A program made the position numbers and the translations under genes. 64,000 bases of DNA from Megascapheus bottae (Eukaryota; Chordata; Mammalia; Rodentia; Geomyidae): assembly GCA_024803745.1 (NCBI GenBank), contig JANJXV010000020.1, forward strand, positions 22,432,777 to 22,496,776, read 5' to 3'. A model generated the notes under the pieces. The model saw only the letters and a list, made by a program, of their open reading frames with translations, was not told the DNA's origin and searched no databases. Below, in pieces: positions 45,401 to 48,740 of the stretch; the stretch's first letter is position 1; each line of letters begins with the position of its first letter.

Positions 45401-47873
45401 TGAGCTTCTGTAATTTTTTCCCTAATGGTAGTAGACTCCTAGACACTGCATATCTGAAAACACCAAGAGGTTACTATATTGCATGCATAATAAAAATTAG
45501 GTTTTAAGGGGCCAGGAGCATGGCCTACTAGTAGTGTGTTCACGTAGCATGCACAAAGCCCTGGGGTTCAATTCCGCACAACAACATACACAGAAAAAGC
45601 TACAAGTGGCACTGTGGCTCAAGTGGCAGAGTGCTAGCCTTGAACAAAAAGTGTTCAAGGACAGTGCCCAGGCCTTGAGTTCAAGCCCCGGGACTGGGAA
45701 AAAAAAAATAGGTTAAAAAAAAAGCTGAAACAATACAGTTATTAAGCAGTAACTACACCATTTGTGTACATGAACTATGTGCTTTGGTTAAAATTCTTCA
45801 AAATGTAAGACAGAGTAAACATCAGCTTCACACACAGCTTGGGTTTTGTTATTTGGGGATTTTTGGTTGGGTGTGGGCACACACACATGCACATACATGT
45901 GGAACCAGTCACGGGGTTTAAAATCACCTGAACGTAGTCCTTGAGCTTTTTGCTCAAGGTTAGTATGCTATCGCTCAGTCTGTGGCCAGACTATGCATAT
46001 GTTCTGGTGAAATGGCTCAGGAACTAAAGCATCCACCTAGCAAGTATGAGGCCTGAAATTCAAACCCTACTACTCCAAAATAATACAACTTTTCATCTGA
46101 TATTATCACATTTTAATCTGACAGAGATTATTACTTTTTGACTTAATGTAATATGGTACCCTTATACAGTAAATGAAAAGTATAATAATTGTTCATTCAT
46201 TGTAACAATTGTGCCATAGTAATGTCAGATGTAAAACTGGGCTTGGGAGCCCATGAGAATTTTCTGTATTATCTTCCAATTTTTTAATTGAAATCCAAAA
46301 CTATTTCTCAAAAATAAGGATTATTAGCCAGGCACCAGCTATGAAAACTCTTGTCTCCATTTATCAACCAATAAAACAGAAGTGGAGCTGTGGCTCAAAG
46401 TGGTCAGAGCACTAGCCTTGAGCAAAATTTCAGGGACAGCACCCAAGCACTGAGCTTGTCAAGCCCTATAACCAACAACAACAACAATGAAAGGATTAAT
46501 TCTTAATCATTGTCTTAAATATACACTAACAGTCTTTACAATATTTTAAACAAGACCCTTAGTAAAATTCAATTACTACTAATTTAAGCATTCTATTGAG
46601 ATAAACCTTAACTCACAGTTCATTACAAGGATTATTTTCTACCACATTTCAAATAAGAGCCAAATTACAGGCAAAAGATATAGCCCATATTTGTTTTTCA
46701 TTCTACTGGCAAATTAAAAAAAAATATATTGAGCCTGTGTGTGTGTGCTCACATAAGCTCATACCAGTGCTGGGGATTGAACTCAGAGCCTGGGCACTGT
46801 CACTGAGCTATTGTGCTCAAGATTAATGTTCTATAACTTAAGGCACAGCTGTATTTCTAGGTTTTTGTAGTTTATTGGAAATGAAAAATCTCTTTAGACT
46901 TTCCTGTCCAGGCCAGCTTCTCAGATCTCAGCCTTCTGAGTAGCTTGGAAAGCTATAAACCAAGCTACTCAGAACTATCAGTGGCCAAGAAAATGTATTA
47001 CTGGAGGACAATTCATTAGTATGGTTTTATTTGGTATCATGTACATATGACCTGCTAAAAAGTTTGAATTTTTGAAAAGTATAAACCTTTACTTTTGTGT
47101 ATTATTCCTTCTAATTTTGTCCTTTAAATAAAATCTTTTACCCATTAACATTTCACAAATGAAAGTCCACTGTGTGAACTTAAGAAAGTTGAAGCACATA
47201 ATAATAATAAAGAAAAAAAATACCACTTTCTAAGAAGGGACCTCCTAGCTGGGCACAGTGGCTCATGCCTATAATCCTAATTACTAACTACTCCGGGGAG
47301 GCTGAGATCTAAGGATCAAGATTCAAAGCCAGCCCAGGCACTAAAGTTCATGAGACTCTTATCTCCAATTAAACACCAGAAAACTGGAAGTGGCACTATG
47401 GCTCAAGTGGTAGAGCACTAGCTGAAGAGCTCAGGCCCAGCGTTTAAGCCCCATGACCAACAACAAAAACAACAACAACAAAAAGGATCTCCTTTAAATA
47501 TTTCATCATTACTTCACATAAATAATAAAATTGTAGGAAAAATTTTAGCTTTTCCTTCTTGACCAGAAAGATCTGGTAACCTACAGTTAAAGCTATCACC
47601 TTGTTAATATTTCACTTTCTTGTAAAGATACAACAGGAAAGTTAAATCAGGAAATCCCAGAGTAAAAGCTATGTTTTCTGATCCTTGAGAATTAGTCTTA
47701 CCTTTGTTAAATCGAAAAAGATTTACAAAAGAACTATATGCTGACTTAAAAGGTGGTTCATCCTGATCAGGAGTCAAAGGTTTAAAGTGTGTGAGACGAG
47801 AAGGACTAGTGGGAGATCGAGGCAAATCATTAGCAGAGTCCAGTGCTGGGGAAGACTTATCATCTGTGGCCAT
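1001..47873 (-). CDS. PIKFYVE: PIKFYVE, 5' two-thirds (22 coding exons, residues 1 to ~1320; kinase domain outside window)
   Basis: Phosphatidylinositol 3-phosphate 5-kinase, which makes PtdIns(3,5)P2 on endosomal and lysosomal membranes in complex with VAC14 and FIG4 (established knowledge). Coding exons, in transcript order: 47873-47702, 45019-44870, 41244-41126, 39376-39205, 35265-35058, 34456-34367, 29449-29311, 27453-27296, 25742-25631, 23367-23220, 22681-22514, 16317-16258, 14019-13890, 12823-12643, 11667-11593, 11274-11167, 7835-7695, 6959-6833, 6585-5429, 3821-3721, 2359-2288, 1172-1001. All have AG acceptors and GT donors and all phases match, giving one uninterrupted frame of about 1320 codons. 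Domains seen are FYVE (about 155-215), DEP (about 357-440), chaperonin-like (about 610-870) and part of the Cys-rich conserved region. The translation matches my memory of the human protein closely, except in the long exon 20, which is more diverged. The remaining ~780 residues, including the lipid kinase domain, lie left of position 1. No frameshift or stop is seen. Confidence 0.97.
1310..1476 (+). mobile_element. L1 3' end fragment, second copy
   Basis: Only the last ~165 bp of the L1 3'UTR: GATTGGGAGGGGGTCAGGGG, GACAAAAACATAAGAAGGGG and an A tail. It lies just upstream (in gene direction) of PIKFYVE exon 23. Confidence 0.7.
1692..1894 (+). repeat. IDL SINE
   Basis: ID-like left unit GGCTGGGAATTTAGCTTAGT followed by the right unit and a 26-nt A run. 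It abuts the next SINE. Confidence 0.85.
1897..2137 (+). repeat. B1-dID SINE
   Basis: B1 half with AACAGTGGCTTATGCCTGTA, then the linker and an ID-like half. Inserted directly behind the A tail of the preceding IDL. Confidence 0.8.
2288..2359 (-). CDS. PIKFYVE: PIKFYVE coding exon 22
   Basis: A 72-nt exon supplying the last base of a Trp codon, 23 residues (about 1240-1262, IVTMEFYG...ERYCF) and two bases of Arg. It is too short to stand out as an open frame and was found by continuity with the flanking exons. Acceptor TTAG and donor GTAAGA are intact, and phase matches both neighbours. Confidence 0.94.
3243..3322 (+). repeat. Degenerate ID-like monomer
   Basis: TAACTCAGTAGTAGAGTGCATGG...GTCCTGAGTTCAATCACTAACAC resembles the tRNA-derived A-box and B-box region of ID elements. 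Confidence 0.45.
3390..3432. repeat. 13-bp perfect inverted repeat
   Basis: TTGGACAAAAATT (3390-3402) and its exact complement (3420-3432) are separated by 17 nt. A third, imperfect copy follows at about 3443-3457. Confidence 0.6.
3721..3821 (-). CDS. PIKFYVE: PIKFYVE coding exon 21
   Basis: Encodes 33 residues (about 1206-1238) beginning VDCLNP, with a Ser-rich stretch in the middle ([10 protein letters not shown]). The last two bases, TG, need the first base of exon 22 to complete Trp. Acceptor TTCAG and donor GTAGGT are intact. One residue differs from the human sequence I remember (Ala for Ile in NPxNH). Confidence 0.95.
3911..4122 (+). repeat. IDL SINE with target duplication
   Basis: Full-length dimer. 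AAGAAAGCCTAT flanks it at 3898-3909 and 4123-4134, and the A tail has become a GAAA microsatellite. Confidence 0.88.
4182..4284 (+). repeat. ID-like half element
   Basis: GTGGAGCTACTACAGCTCAAG to a short A run, corresponding to the right unit of the dimer only. Confidence 0.5.
4285..4402. repeat. Purine tract (GGGA/GGAA)n
   Basis: Almost pure purine strand with about ten GGGA units at 4332-4365, grown from a SINE A tail. Confidence 0.8.
4925..5049 (+). repeat. B1 monomer SINE
   Basis: CATGGTGGTGAACAACTGTA, GGCTGAGGCAGGAGGATCC and GACCAGCCTAGG are 7SL-derived B1 landmarks. No ID half; ends in an A run. Confidence 0.7.
5180..5312. repeat. GGTAG/GGACA-type tandem tract
   Basis: Purine-biased tandem sequence built from GGTAGGGTAGG and later GGACAGGACAGG units, about 130 bp, ending 116 bp before the exon 20 donor. 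Confidence 0.65.
5429..6585 (-). CDS. PIKFYVE: PIKFYVE coding exon 20 (large exon, 385 codons)
   Basis: The longest exon, 1157 nt, giving residues about 821-1205. It opens with the end of the chaperonin-like region ([12 protein letters not shown]...[18 protein letters not shown]), which is near-identical to human. A long acidic, Ser-rich and probably disordered linker follows, in which many residues differ from human. A conserved block then resumes at about EEVTSSED...[18 protein letters not shown] and includes the basic [19 protein letters not shown] stretch. Acceptor TTGTAG precedes 6585. The donor GTAAGC follows AAAG at 5429. The open frame runs on past the donor, but VDCLN in the next exon fixes the boundary. 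Confidence 0.96.
6833..6959 (-). CDS. PIKFYVE: PIKFYVE coding exon 19
   Basis: Encodes 42 residues (about 778-819) beginning [13 protein letters not shown], part of the chaperonin-like region, plus the first base of a Glu codon completed in exon 20. Acceptor TGTAG and donor GTGAGT. A few conservative differences from human are seen. Confidence 0.95.
7431..7644 (-). repeat. IDL SINE
   Basis: Reversed dimer from the T run to AACTCCTGGCCCC, with a small duplication of the CTACCACTT segment. It ends 50 bp from exon 18. Confidence 0.87.
7695..7835 (-). CDS. PIKFYVE: PIKFYVE coding exon 18
   Basis: Exactly 47 codons (about 731-777), [10 protein letters not shown]...INVKS, in the chaperonin-like region, and apparently identical to human over this stretch. 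Acceptor TTTAG, donor GTAAGT directly after the Ser codon TCA. An IDL SINE ends about 50 nt downstream of the donor. Confidence 0.96.
8015..8136 (+). mobile_element. L1 3' end fragment
   Basis: AAATGGGGACAAAAACATGAG to AATTACAATAAAAATATATT matches the terminal 3'UTR of the L1 at 39.8 kb. Confidence 0.65.
9319..9434 (+). repeat. B1 monomer SINE
   Basis: AAGCCAGACATGATGGCATA, GCCTGTAATCCTAGCACTTG and AAGACTGTGTCTGAAAC are B1 hallmarks. A more degraded B1-like piece may lie at 9055-9165. Confidence 0.65.
9885..9932. repeat. (TG)n microsatellite
   Basis: About 24 TG repeats with a few interruptions, abutting a reversed SINE. Confidence 0.9.
9933..10136 (-). repeat. B1-dID SINE
   Basis: Reversed ID half (CACTGTCCCTGAACTTTTGT) then reversed B1 half (GTAACTAGGATTATAGGTATG). 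Confidence 0.75.
10283..10372 (+). repeat. Degenerate ID-like monomer
   Basis: AAGCCCTGGGTTCAATTCCC is an ID B-box-like segment. The 5' part is hard to align. Confidence 0.35.
10924..11091 (-). repeat. IDL SINE, internally deleted
   Basis: Reversed dimer that lacks about 30 bp between the TATGTGGTA and CATGCTAAACAAGCAC parts. It ends 75 bp from exon 17. Confidence 0.8.
11167..11274 (-). CDS. PIKFYVE: PIKFYVE coding exon 17
   Basis: 36 codons (about 695-730), [10 protein letters not shown]...DPIVLQ, in the chaperonin-like region. Both boundaries are phase 0. Acceptor TGTAG, donor GTAAGA. Human has K/S at positions where this copy has N/Q, so it is a close ortholog rather than an identical copy. 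Confidence 0.95.
11416..11533 (+). repeat. ID-like half element
   Basis: GTTGAGGTGTAGCTCAAATG to a 14-nt A run. Right-unit features only; sits in the short intron between exons 16 and 17. Confidence 0.5.
11593..11667 (-). CDS. PIKFYVE: PIKFYVE coding exon 16
   Basis: 25 codons (about 670-694), [20 protein letters not shown]..., a conserved piece of the chaperonin-like domain, short and found by homology and phase. Acceptor TTAG, donor GTAATA (a non-consensus +5/+6). Confidence 0.94.
12643..12823 (-). CDS. PIKFYVE: PIKFYVE coding exon 15
   Basis: One base completing Leu plus 60 codons (about 610-669), [13 protein letters not shown]...[10 protein letters not shown]. This is where the chaperonin-like region begins. 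Acceptor TATAG, donor GTAAGC. Near-identical to human. Confidence 0.96.
13083..13213 (-). mobile_element. L1 3' end fragment, reversed
   Basis: Reverse complement of the L1 terminal 3'UTR: GGTAATGGGTACATTACTTC, CTTCTCATGTTTTTGTCCCC and CCCTTCCCTATTTCAAATAA. The only one of the six copies of this L1 tail in this orientation. Confidence 0.7.
13309..13598 (+). repeat. B1-dID SINE with internally duplicated ID segment
   Basis: The block GGGTAGGGCAGTAGCCTTGA occurs twice (about 13459 and 13510) within one element, joined at AGGCCCAGGGGTAGGG. The copy at 31.6 kb has the same arrangement. Confidence 0.85.
13630..13870 (+). repeat. B1-dID SINE next to the exon 14 splice donor
   Basis: AAAAAGCTCATT flanks it at 13618-13629 and 13871-13882. 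The right-hand copy ends six bases before the donor GT (13889-13888 on the minus strand). The B1 half has a G-rich insertion around 13665-13708. Confidence 0.88.
13890..14019 (-). CDS. PIKFYVE: PIKFYVE coding exon 14
   Basis: Encodes about residues 566-608 ([10 protein letters not shown]...KQAMERL) plus the first two bases of Leu. Acceptor CTTAG, donor GTAAGA. The intron side is unusual: a B1-dID SINE with a 12-bp target duplication begins only about 20 nt after the donor (see findings). Confidence 0.95.
14166..14373 (+). repeat. IDL SINE
   Basis: Full dimer from GAGTATGGCCTAGCAGTAG to GACTGGCCAAAAAAA, in the intron between exons 13 and 14. Confidence 0.87.
14758..15016 (+). repeat. B1-dID SINE ending in a (CA)n tail
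   Basis: B1 half, linker and ID half, then about 14 CA repeats from 14989 where the A tail should be. Confidence 0.8.
15500..15706 (-). repeat. IDL SINE
   Basis: Reversed dimer starting from an ATTT-rich tail, TTTTGCCAGTCCTGGGCC to AACTCCCAGCCC. Confidence 0.87.
15707..16257. other. Intron sequence without recognised features
   Basis: AT-rich. An open frame at 15829-16029 (+) has no recognisable match and looks like chance. Confidence 0.5.
16258..16317 (-). CDS. PIKFYVE: PIKFYVE coding exon 13
   Basis: 60-nt exon: two bases of a Glu codon, 19 residues (about 547-565, [19 protein letters not shown]) and one base of the next Glu. Acceptor TGCAG, donor GTAATT. It follows a 6.2-kb intron. Confidence 0.94.
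16318..17021. other. Intron sequence without recognised features
   Basis: AT-rich DNA upstream of exon 13 in gene direction. I see no SINE, L1 or exon-like segment here. Confidence 0.45.
17022..17150 (-). repeat. B1 monomer SINE
   Basis: T-rich start, GAGGCAGTCTCACAAGGTAG, CTTCCTGCCTTAGCCTCCC and GCTGGGATGACAGG: a reversed B1 without an ID half. Confidence 0.75.
17151..18725. other. Intron sequence, mostly unrecognised; possible worn SINE at 18,240-18,470
   Basis: Mainly AT-rich unique-looking DNA. At 18,240-18,470 there are traces of a reversed B1-dID (CCAGGATAATAGGCATGTGC, CTGCCTGGGCTAGCCTCC), too diverged for a firm call. Confidence 0.4.
18726..18958 (+). repeat. B1-dID SINE
   Basis: GCCGGGAGCAGTGGCTCACA through ATCTCCAATTAACCACCAGG to CCCCATTACCAAC. 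Clean full-length copy. Confidence 0.88.
18995..19302. repeat. Purine-only minisatellite, (GGGGAGAGGGGAAAGA)n type
   Basis: About 300 bp almost without pyrimidines, in repeated units of 14-18 bp such as GGGGAGAGGGGAAAGAG. The long Lys/Arg/Glu/Gly frame across it is a repeat artefact. Confidence 0.9.
19303..21207. other. Long intron stretch with little recognisable content
   Basis: AT-rich intronic DNA between the purine minisatellite and the next IDL. A short reversed B1 remnant may lie at about 19,650-19,720 (CTCAGCCTCCTGAGGAGCTA). No exon-like segment is seen. Confidence 0.45.
21208..21408 (-). repeat. IDL SINE, diverged
   Basis: Reversed dimer, T run then CTGGGGCTTGAACTCAGGAC to CCACTAGGCCATACTTCTC. 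More substitutions than most copies here. Confidence 0.8.
21409..22513. other. Intron sequence without recognised features
   Basis: AT-rich to about 22,250, then a purine-biased stretch running to the exon 12 donor. No exon or clear retroposon seen. Confidence 0.4.
22514..22681 (-). CDS. PIKFYVE: PIKFYVE coding exon 12
   Basis: Two bases of Asn, 55 codons (about 491-545, [10 protein letters not shown]...PHPADQK) and one base of Glu. The first half is Ser-rich; the second half carries the [18 protein letters not shown] stretch. Acceptor AAAAG is atypical in lacking a good pyrimidine run. Donor GTAGGA. Confidence 0.94.
23220..23367 (-). CDS. PIKFYVE: PIKFYVE coding exon 11
   Basis: 49 codons (about 441-489) plus one base. 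An acidic, Ser-rich linker downstream of the DEP domain with [13 protein letters not shown] and [18 protein letters not shown]. Acceptor TTCAG, donor GTGAGT. Confidence 0.95.
23520..23690 (+). repeat. Degenerate B1-like piece
   Basis: GAGGCCAACCCAAAGAG and AAGCTGGATATGGTAGTATATGCC recall B1 blocks, in scrambled or partly doubled order. Low-confidence call. Confidence 0.35.
23711..23971 (+). repeat. B1-dID SINE followed by (CA)n
   Basis: SINE body to about 23920, then 25 CA repeats to 23971. Second copy in this window with a CA tail. Confidence 0.82.
24369..24400. repeat. (CA)n microsatellite
   Basis: About 16 CA repeats shortly before a reversed SINE. Confidence 0.9.
24416..24635 (-). repeat. 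B1-dID SINE
   Basis: Reversed copy: GGCGCTGTCCCTGAGCTCTG, GGTTAACTGGAGATAAGTGTC, then GATTACAGGTGTGAGCCACCA. Confidence 0.87.
24957..25160 (+). repeat. IDL SINE
   Basis: GCCAGGAGTTTGGCCTAATGG to GGACTGGCCAAAAAAA. Head of a four-element cluster reaching 25,482. Confidence 0.87.
25163..25325 (+). repeat. B1-dID SINE, ID half truncated
   Basis: B1 half is intact (CTGATGGCTCACACCTGTAA). The ID half is cut to TATGGCTCAAGTGGTAGAGT and replaced by a GA-rich tail to about 25,380. Confidence 0.75.
25383..25482 (+). repeat. ID-like monomer
   Basis: GTGACAGAACAGTTGCCTAGCATGTGCAGGGCCC is an ID-type unit with an A-rich end. Confidence 0.5.
25631..25742 (-). CDS. PIKFYVE: PIKFYVE coding exon 10 (end of DEP domain)
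   Basis: One base completing Arg plus 37 codons (about 404-440), [15 protein letters not shown]...YALYRPLQ, the C-terminal half of the DEP domain. Acceptor TTCAG, donor GTAATT. Confidence 0.96.
25900..26101 (+). repeat. IDL SINE
   Basis: Near-consensus copy, GGCAGGAGTTTGGCCTAGTG to CAGGACTGGCC plus A run, 158 bp upstream of exon 10 in gene direction. Confidence 0.88.
26654..26858 (+). repeat. IDL SINE, short deletion in left unit
   Basis: GGGCCAGGAGTTTGGTAGAGTGCATG lacks the usual CCTAGTGG and GCTTGCCTAG segments. The right unit is complete. Confidence 0.82.
27296..27453 (-). CDS. PIKFYVE: PIKFYVE coding exon 9 (start of DEP domain)
   Basis: 52 codons (about 351-402) plus two bases of Arg: [15 protein letters not shown]...[17 protein letters not shown]. 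The GKELVxWL core typical of DEP folds is visible. Acceptor TGCAG, donor GTATTG (weak at +4 to +6). Confidence 0.96.
27841..28115 (+). repeat. A30 run and B1-dID SINE
   Basis: A run of about 30 A (27842-27871) precedes GCCAGGCACCAGTGGCTCAC and a complete B1-dID with a CA-rich A tail. Confidence 0.82.
28893..29020. repeat. Pyrimidine tract (CTTCC)n
   Basis: About 125 bp almost entirely C and T, leading into the T side of a reversed B1. Confidence 0.85.
29021..29126 (-). repeat. B1 monomer SINE
   Basis: AAGTCTTACTATGTAGCCCAAGG, CTCCTGCCTTAGC and CACCATCGTGGTCAGCT: a reversed B1. Confidence 0.7.
29150..29246. repeat. (GA)n/(GGAA)n purine tract
   Basis: GAGAGA-rich, then GGAAGG-rich, ending about 65 bp before the exon 8 donor. 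Confidence 0.85.
29311..29449 (-). CDS. PIKFYVE: PIKFYVE coding exon 8
   Basis: One base completing Arg plus 46 codons (about 305-350), [10 protein letters not shown]...ERKILL. The junction with exon 7 forms RNRSAS, an Akt-type RxRxxS site with Ser307, the position reported as phosphorylated in human PIKfyve. Acceptor TCCAG. The donor GTACCA is weak. Confidence 0.95.
29785..29875 (+). repeat. ID-like half element
   Basis: GTGGATCAAGTGATAGAATG to CTTGAGTTAAAATCCTGG is a worn right unit. Confidence 0.4.
30036..30228 (-). repeat. B1-dID SINE, diverged
   Basis: Reversed: GGTTGAGCCACATCTCCACTC, GTTAGAGGTAAGTGTCTTAC, then GAGTAGCCAGAGTTACAGGC. Confidence 0.65.
30399..30438. repeat. 20-bp tandem duplication
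   Basis: CAAATTTACCAAATGACTTG at 30399-30418 is repeated at 30419-30438 with only the last base changed. Confidence 0.9.
30737..30872 (+). repeat. ID-like half element ending in (GGGA)n
   Basis: ID-like unit to about 30822, then about 12 uninterrupted GGGA units (30823-30872). Confidence 0.75.
31161..31425 (+). repeat. IDL SINE with (GACAGA)n tail
   Basis: Dimer to about 31345, then a GA-rich and GACAGA repeat region to 31416 in place of the A tail. Confidence 0.83.
31448..31645 (+). repeat. IDL SINE
   Basis: CCAGGAGTTTGGCCTAGTGG to CAGGAGTGGCAAAA. Middle of three head-to-tail SINEs. Confidence 0.87.
31646..31945 (+). repeat. B1-dID SINE with the same internal duplication as the 13.3-kb copy
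   Basis: Two GGGATAGAGCAGTAGC/GGGTAGGGCAGTAGC blocks (about 31785 and 31838) joined at AGGCCTAGGGATAG, then an AAATA-rich tail. Confidence 0.83.
31946..34366. other. Long intron stretch with sparse, worn repeats
   Basis: A reversed B1 at 32700-32832 (GAGATGGAGTCTCCTTTTGTGC, GTAGCTGAGATTACAGCAG) is credible. A reversed ID-like piece at 32,535-32,620 and a B1-like piece at 33,458-33,715 are weak. The rest is AT-rich and unrecognised. Confidence 0.45.
34367..34456 (-). CDS. PIKFYVE: PIKFYVE coding exon 7
   Basis: 90 nt: one base of Ser, 29 codons (about 275-303, [20 protein letters not shown]...SPARN) and two bases of Arg. Acceptor TATAG, donor GTAAGC. Short, and recognised from the translated match and phase. 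Confidence 0.95.
34560..34870 (-). repeat. B1-dID SINE(s), partly doubled
   Basis: TAACTGGAGATAAGAATCTC and a preceding similar segment (ATTGAAGATAAAGAGTCTTG) with two CAGATCTCAGC blocks suggest either an internal duplication or two overlapping reversed copies. Confidence 0.65.
35058..35265 (-). CDS. PIKFYVE: PIKFYVE coding exon 6 (end of FYVE finger)
   Basis: Two bases of Gly, 68 codons (about 206-273) and two bases of Ser. It begins [10 protein letters not shown], which supplies the last zinc-ligand pair of the FYVE finger (Cys210, Cys213). The Ser-rich segment [16 protein letters not shown] and the conserved [18 protein letters not shown] follow. Acceptor TATAG, donor GTACTC. Confidence 0.96.
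35499..35706 (+). repeat. B1-dID SINE
   Basis: CAATGCTGGTAGCTCAAGCTTG through TTATCTCCAACTGACCAC. The ID half is shortened. Confidence 0.75.
35897..36131 (+). repeat. B1-dID SINE
   Basis: GGGCACTGGTAGCTCCCACC, an A13 run between halves, then a diverged ID half. Confidence 0.78.
36232..36420 (+). repeat. IDL SINE
   Basis: GAGGCTGGGAGTTTAGTGGTAG (short deletion in the A-box area) to CCAGAGCTGGC. Confidence 0.82.
36563..38085 (+). mobile_element. 5'-truncated L1 with target duplication, interrupted by a SINE
   Basis: Encodes pieces of the L1 ORF2 C-terminus: [33 protein letters not shown] and [11 protein letters not shown]. The L1 3'UTR and AATAAAATACAATTTT follow. AAGAATATTTTACCTTCCTTA (36542-36562) recurs at 38086-38106 with one difference and marks the target duplication. 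An IDL SINE sits at 36999-37206. The reading frame is broken; the element is dead and antisense to PIKFYVE. Confidence 0.9.
36999..37206 (+). repeat. IDL SINE inserted into the L1
   Basis: AGAAATCTAATAAC (36985-36998) and AAAAATCTAGTAAC (37207-37220) are its target duplication inside the L1 ORF2 sequence. The L1 at 39.8 kb is uninterrupted at the matching place. Confidence 0.9.
38150..38467 (+). repeat. B1-dID SINE with small duplication, then (CAT)n
   Basis: GAGGATCAAGGTTCAGAGCTCTGAGGATCAAGGTTTAAAG shows a ~20-bp repeat inside the B1 half. Ten CAT/ATC units follow at 38438-38467. Confidence 0.8.
38625..38873 (-). repeat. B1-dID SINE
   Basis: Reversed: GGGCGTTGTCCCTGAGTAATT, GATGGTTAATTGGAAAAGTC, then TAGGATTACAGGTGTGAGC. 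A C-rich run (CCCCCCCCACCCC, from 38616) precedes it. Confidence 0.78.
38904..39117 (+). repeat. IDL SINE, near consensus
   Basis: GGGCCGGGAGTTTGGCCTAG to CAGGACTGGC with an AAATA-rich tail. One of the least diverged copies, ending about 88 bp from exon 5. Confidence 0.9.
39205..39376 (-). CDS. PIKFYVE: PIKFYVE coding exon 5 (FYVE zinc finger)
   Basis: 57 codons (about 148-204) plus one base of Gly. Shows the FYVE signature: WxxD (Trp155 to Asp158), the basic PI3P-binding RRRHHCR (175-181), and zinc-ligand pairs Cys161/164, Cys180/183 and Cys188/191. The fourth pair is in exon 6. This finger targets the enzyme to PtdIns3P on early endosomes (family knowledge). Acceptor TTCAG, donor GTAATA. 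Confidence 0.97.
39466..39657 (-). repeat. IDL SINE
   Basis: CTGCCAGTCCTGGGGCCTGG to CCACATTCCCAGCCC, reversed, with a short deletion in the right unit. Confidence 0.82.
39847..41087 (+). mobile_element. Young 5'-truncated L1 with perfect 22-bp target duplication
   Basis: A 22-bp sequence (39825-39846, containing GAAATCTCCCAAAGCCTC) recurs exactly at 41088-41109. The body encodes about 220 residues of the L1 ORF2 C-terminus in one open frame (39887-40576): [60 protein letters not shown] and [15 protein letters not shown] small frameshift in an A run near 40,550 breaks it. The 3'UTR has the G-rich polypurine segment and ends in an A-rich tail. Inserted antisense to PIKFYVE, right beside exon 4. 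Confidence 0.93.
41126..41244 (-). CDS. PIKFYVE: PIKFYVE coding exon 4
   Basis: Two bases completing Asp plus 39 codons (about 109-147), [20 protein letters not shown]...EIMEGKSQ. Human has Thr where this copy has Ile at the first position. Acceptor CTCAG, donor GTAGGT. A young antisense L1 lies about 40 nt into the downstream intron (see findings). Confidence 0.95.
41245..43349. other. Intron sequence without recognised repeats
   Basis: About 2.1 kb upstream of exon 4 in gene direction with no SINE or L1 that I can recognise, unusual for this window. An ACA/CAA run at 42275-42290 is the only simple repeat. Confidence 0.5.
43350..43547 (+). repeat. IDL SINE with target duplication
   Basis: AAGATTATAGTA occurs before it (43338-43349) and after its A tail (about 43556-43567). 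Near-consensus copy. Confidence 0.88.
43560..43960. mobile_element. Possible LTR-like sequence
   Basis: After the SINE come GATATAAAC, a CT-rich tract (43605-43680) and later AGCAATAAAATACC, an order resembling a TATA box and poly(A) signal of a solo LTR. No terminal TG/CA pair or flanking duplication could be fixed, and no virus-like coding sequence is present. Tentative. Confidence 0.22.
44081..44300 (+). repeat. B1-dID SINE
   Basis: GCCAGAAGAGGTGCTTCACG, CTCAGGAGGCTAAGATCTGAG to GTTCAAGCCCCATGAAT. The A tail is replaced by CCCTCCCTCTGC. Confidence 0.78.
44870..45019 (-). CDS. PIKFYVE: PIKFYVE coding exon 3
   Basis: Two bases completing Glu, 49 codons (about 59-107, [10 protein letters not shown]...ELQRRSSVL) and one base of Asp. 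Ser/Pro-rich linker between the N-terminus and the FYVE finger, the most diverged of the early exons. Acceptor CTGCAG, donor GTAACA. Confidence 0.93.
45510..45712 (+). repeat. IDL SINE
   Basis: GGGCCAGGAGCATGGCCTAC to CCGGGACTGGG with A run. Moderately diverged. Confidence 0.83.
46000..46085 (+). repeat. ID-like monomer
   Basis: AAATGGCTCAGGAACTAAAGC, CACCTAGCAAGTATGAGGCC: an ID-type single unit. Confidence 0.5.
46327..46490 (+). repeat. B1-dID SINE with internal deletion of the B1 half
   Basis: Starts AGCCAGGCACCAGCTATGAA, missing most of the B1 body, then a full linker and ID half. Confidence 0.7.
46736..46960 (-). repeat. B1-dID SINE, diverged
   Basis: Reversed: GGGCACTGTCACTGAGCTATT, GTAGTTTATTGGAAATG, CTCAGCCTTCTGAGTAGC. 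Confidence 0.7.
47242..47487 (+). repeat. B1-dID SINE
   Basis: GCTGGGCACAGTGGCTCATG to GCCCCATGACCAACAAC, 215 bp from PIKFYVE exon 2. Confidence 0.85.
47702..47873 (-). CDS. PIKFYVE: PIKFYVE coding exon 2 (start codon)
   Basis: The ATG at 47873-47871 opens [20 protein letters not shown], the known PIKfyve N-terminus, and gives 57 codons plus one base. The exon reaches 47882, so only 9 nt of leader (ACTCATGAA) come from this exon. The ATG follows the acceptor TTTTCAG. An earlier ATG in those 9 nt (ATGAA) is in another frame. Donor GTAAGA. Confidence 0.97.
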
Positions 47874-48322
47874 TTCATGAGTCTGAAAAAAGAAAAAAGA
47901 AACAAAACATCTAACTTCCTCAAAAACCAAAAAGTGATTCCAAACAACAAGCCACTACATGGAAGATCTGTATGAAAGTTCTTATCTAAAAAGCCAGAAT
48001 AAGTAATAAGTAAGGTCAGAGTCAAATTAGAGCTTAAAAGCACTGCTATCAAAAAGAAGAATTTCTCAACACCTAAAACTATGGTTATGTAGCCAACTTT
48101 AATTACTATTCAATTATTTAAGATCTAAAGCTAATTTTTTTTAAAAATCACATGTAATAAGGCATAAATGTAAATTACACATACATTTAAAAAAGCATAA
48201 CACATCTTTCTAGTTTGTTTTGGTTGGGGGGGAAGAATAGCCTTTTAAAGTCACAGGAGAAAACTTGTTTTATACAAGAAGAACATAAATTCTTCAATTT
48301 TGTTGTATTTATTTCAACCCTT

Positions 48323-48507
48323 CCTTTTTTTTTTTTGCCAGTCCTGGCCCTAGAACTCAGGGCCTGAGCATTGTCCTTGGTCAAGGCTAGAACTCTACCA
48401 CTTGAGCTACAGCACCACGTCTGGCTTTTTTTTTTCTATGTATGTGGTACCAAGGAACCGAACCCTGGTCTTTACACATGCTAGGCAAGCACTCTATCAC
48501 TAGGCCA
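48323..48507 (-). repeat. IDL SINE
   Basis: TTTTTTTGCCAGTCCTGGCC to CTATCACTAGGCC, reversed, running directly into the next SINE. Confidence 0.83.
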
Positions 48508-48740
48508 GTGCAGCAGTGGCTCATGCCAGTAATCCTAGCTACTCAGGAGGCTGAGATCTGAGGATCAAAGGCAGCCCGGGCACAAAAGAACCTGAGACTC
48601 TTATCTCCAATTAATTAACCTCTAGAAAATGGGAGGTGGGGCTTGACTCAAGGGTAGGGAGGTAGCCTTGAGCTAAAGAGTTCAGGAACAGTCCCAGGCC
48701 CAGAGTTCAAGCTCCTGACCCACCAAAAAAAAAAAAAAAA
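48508..48740 (+). repeat. B1-dID SINE
   Basis: GTGCAGCAGTGGCTCATGCC to CTCCTGACCCACCAAAA. Tail-less junction with the preceding reversed IDL. Confidence 0.82.
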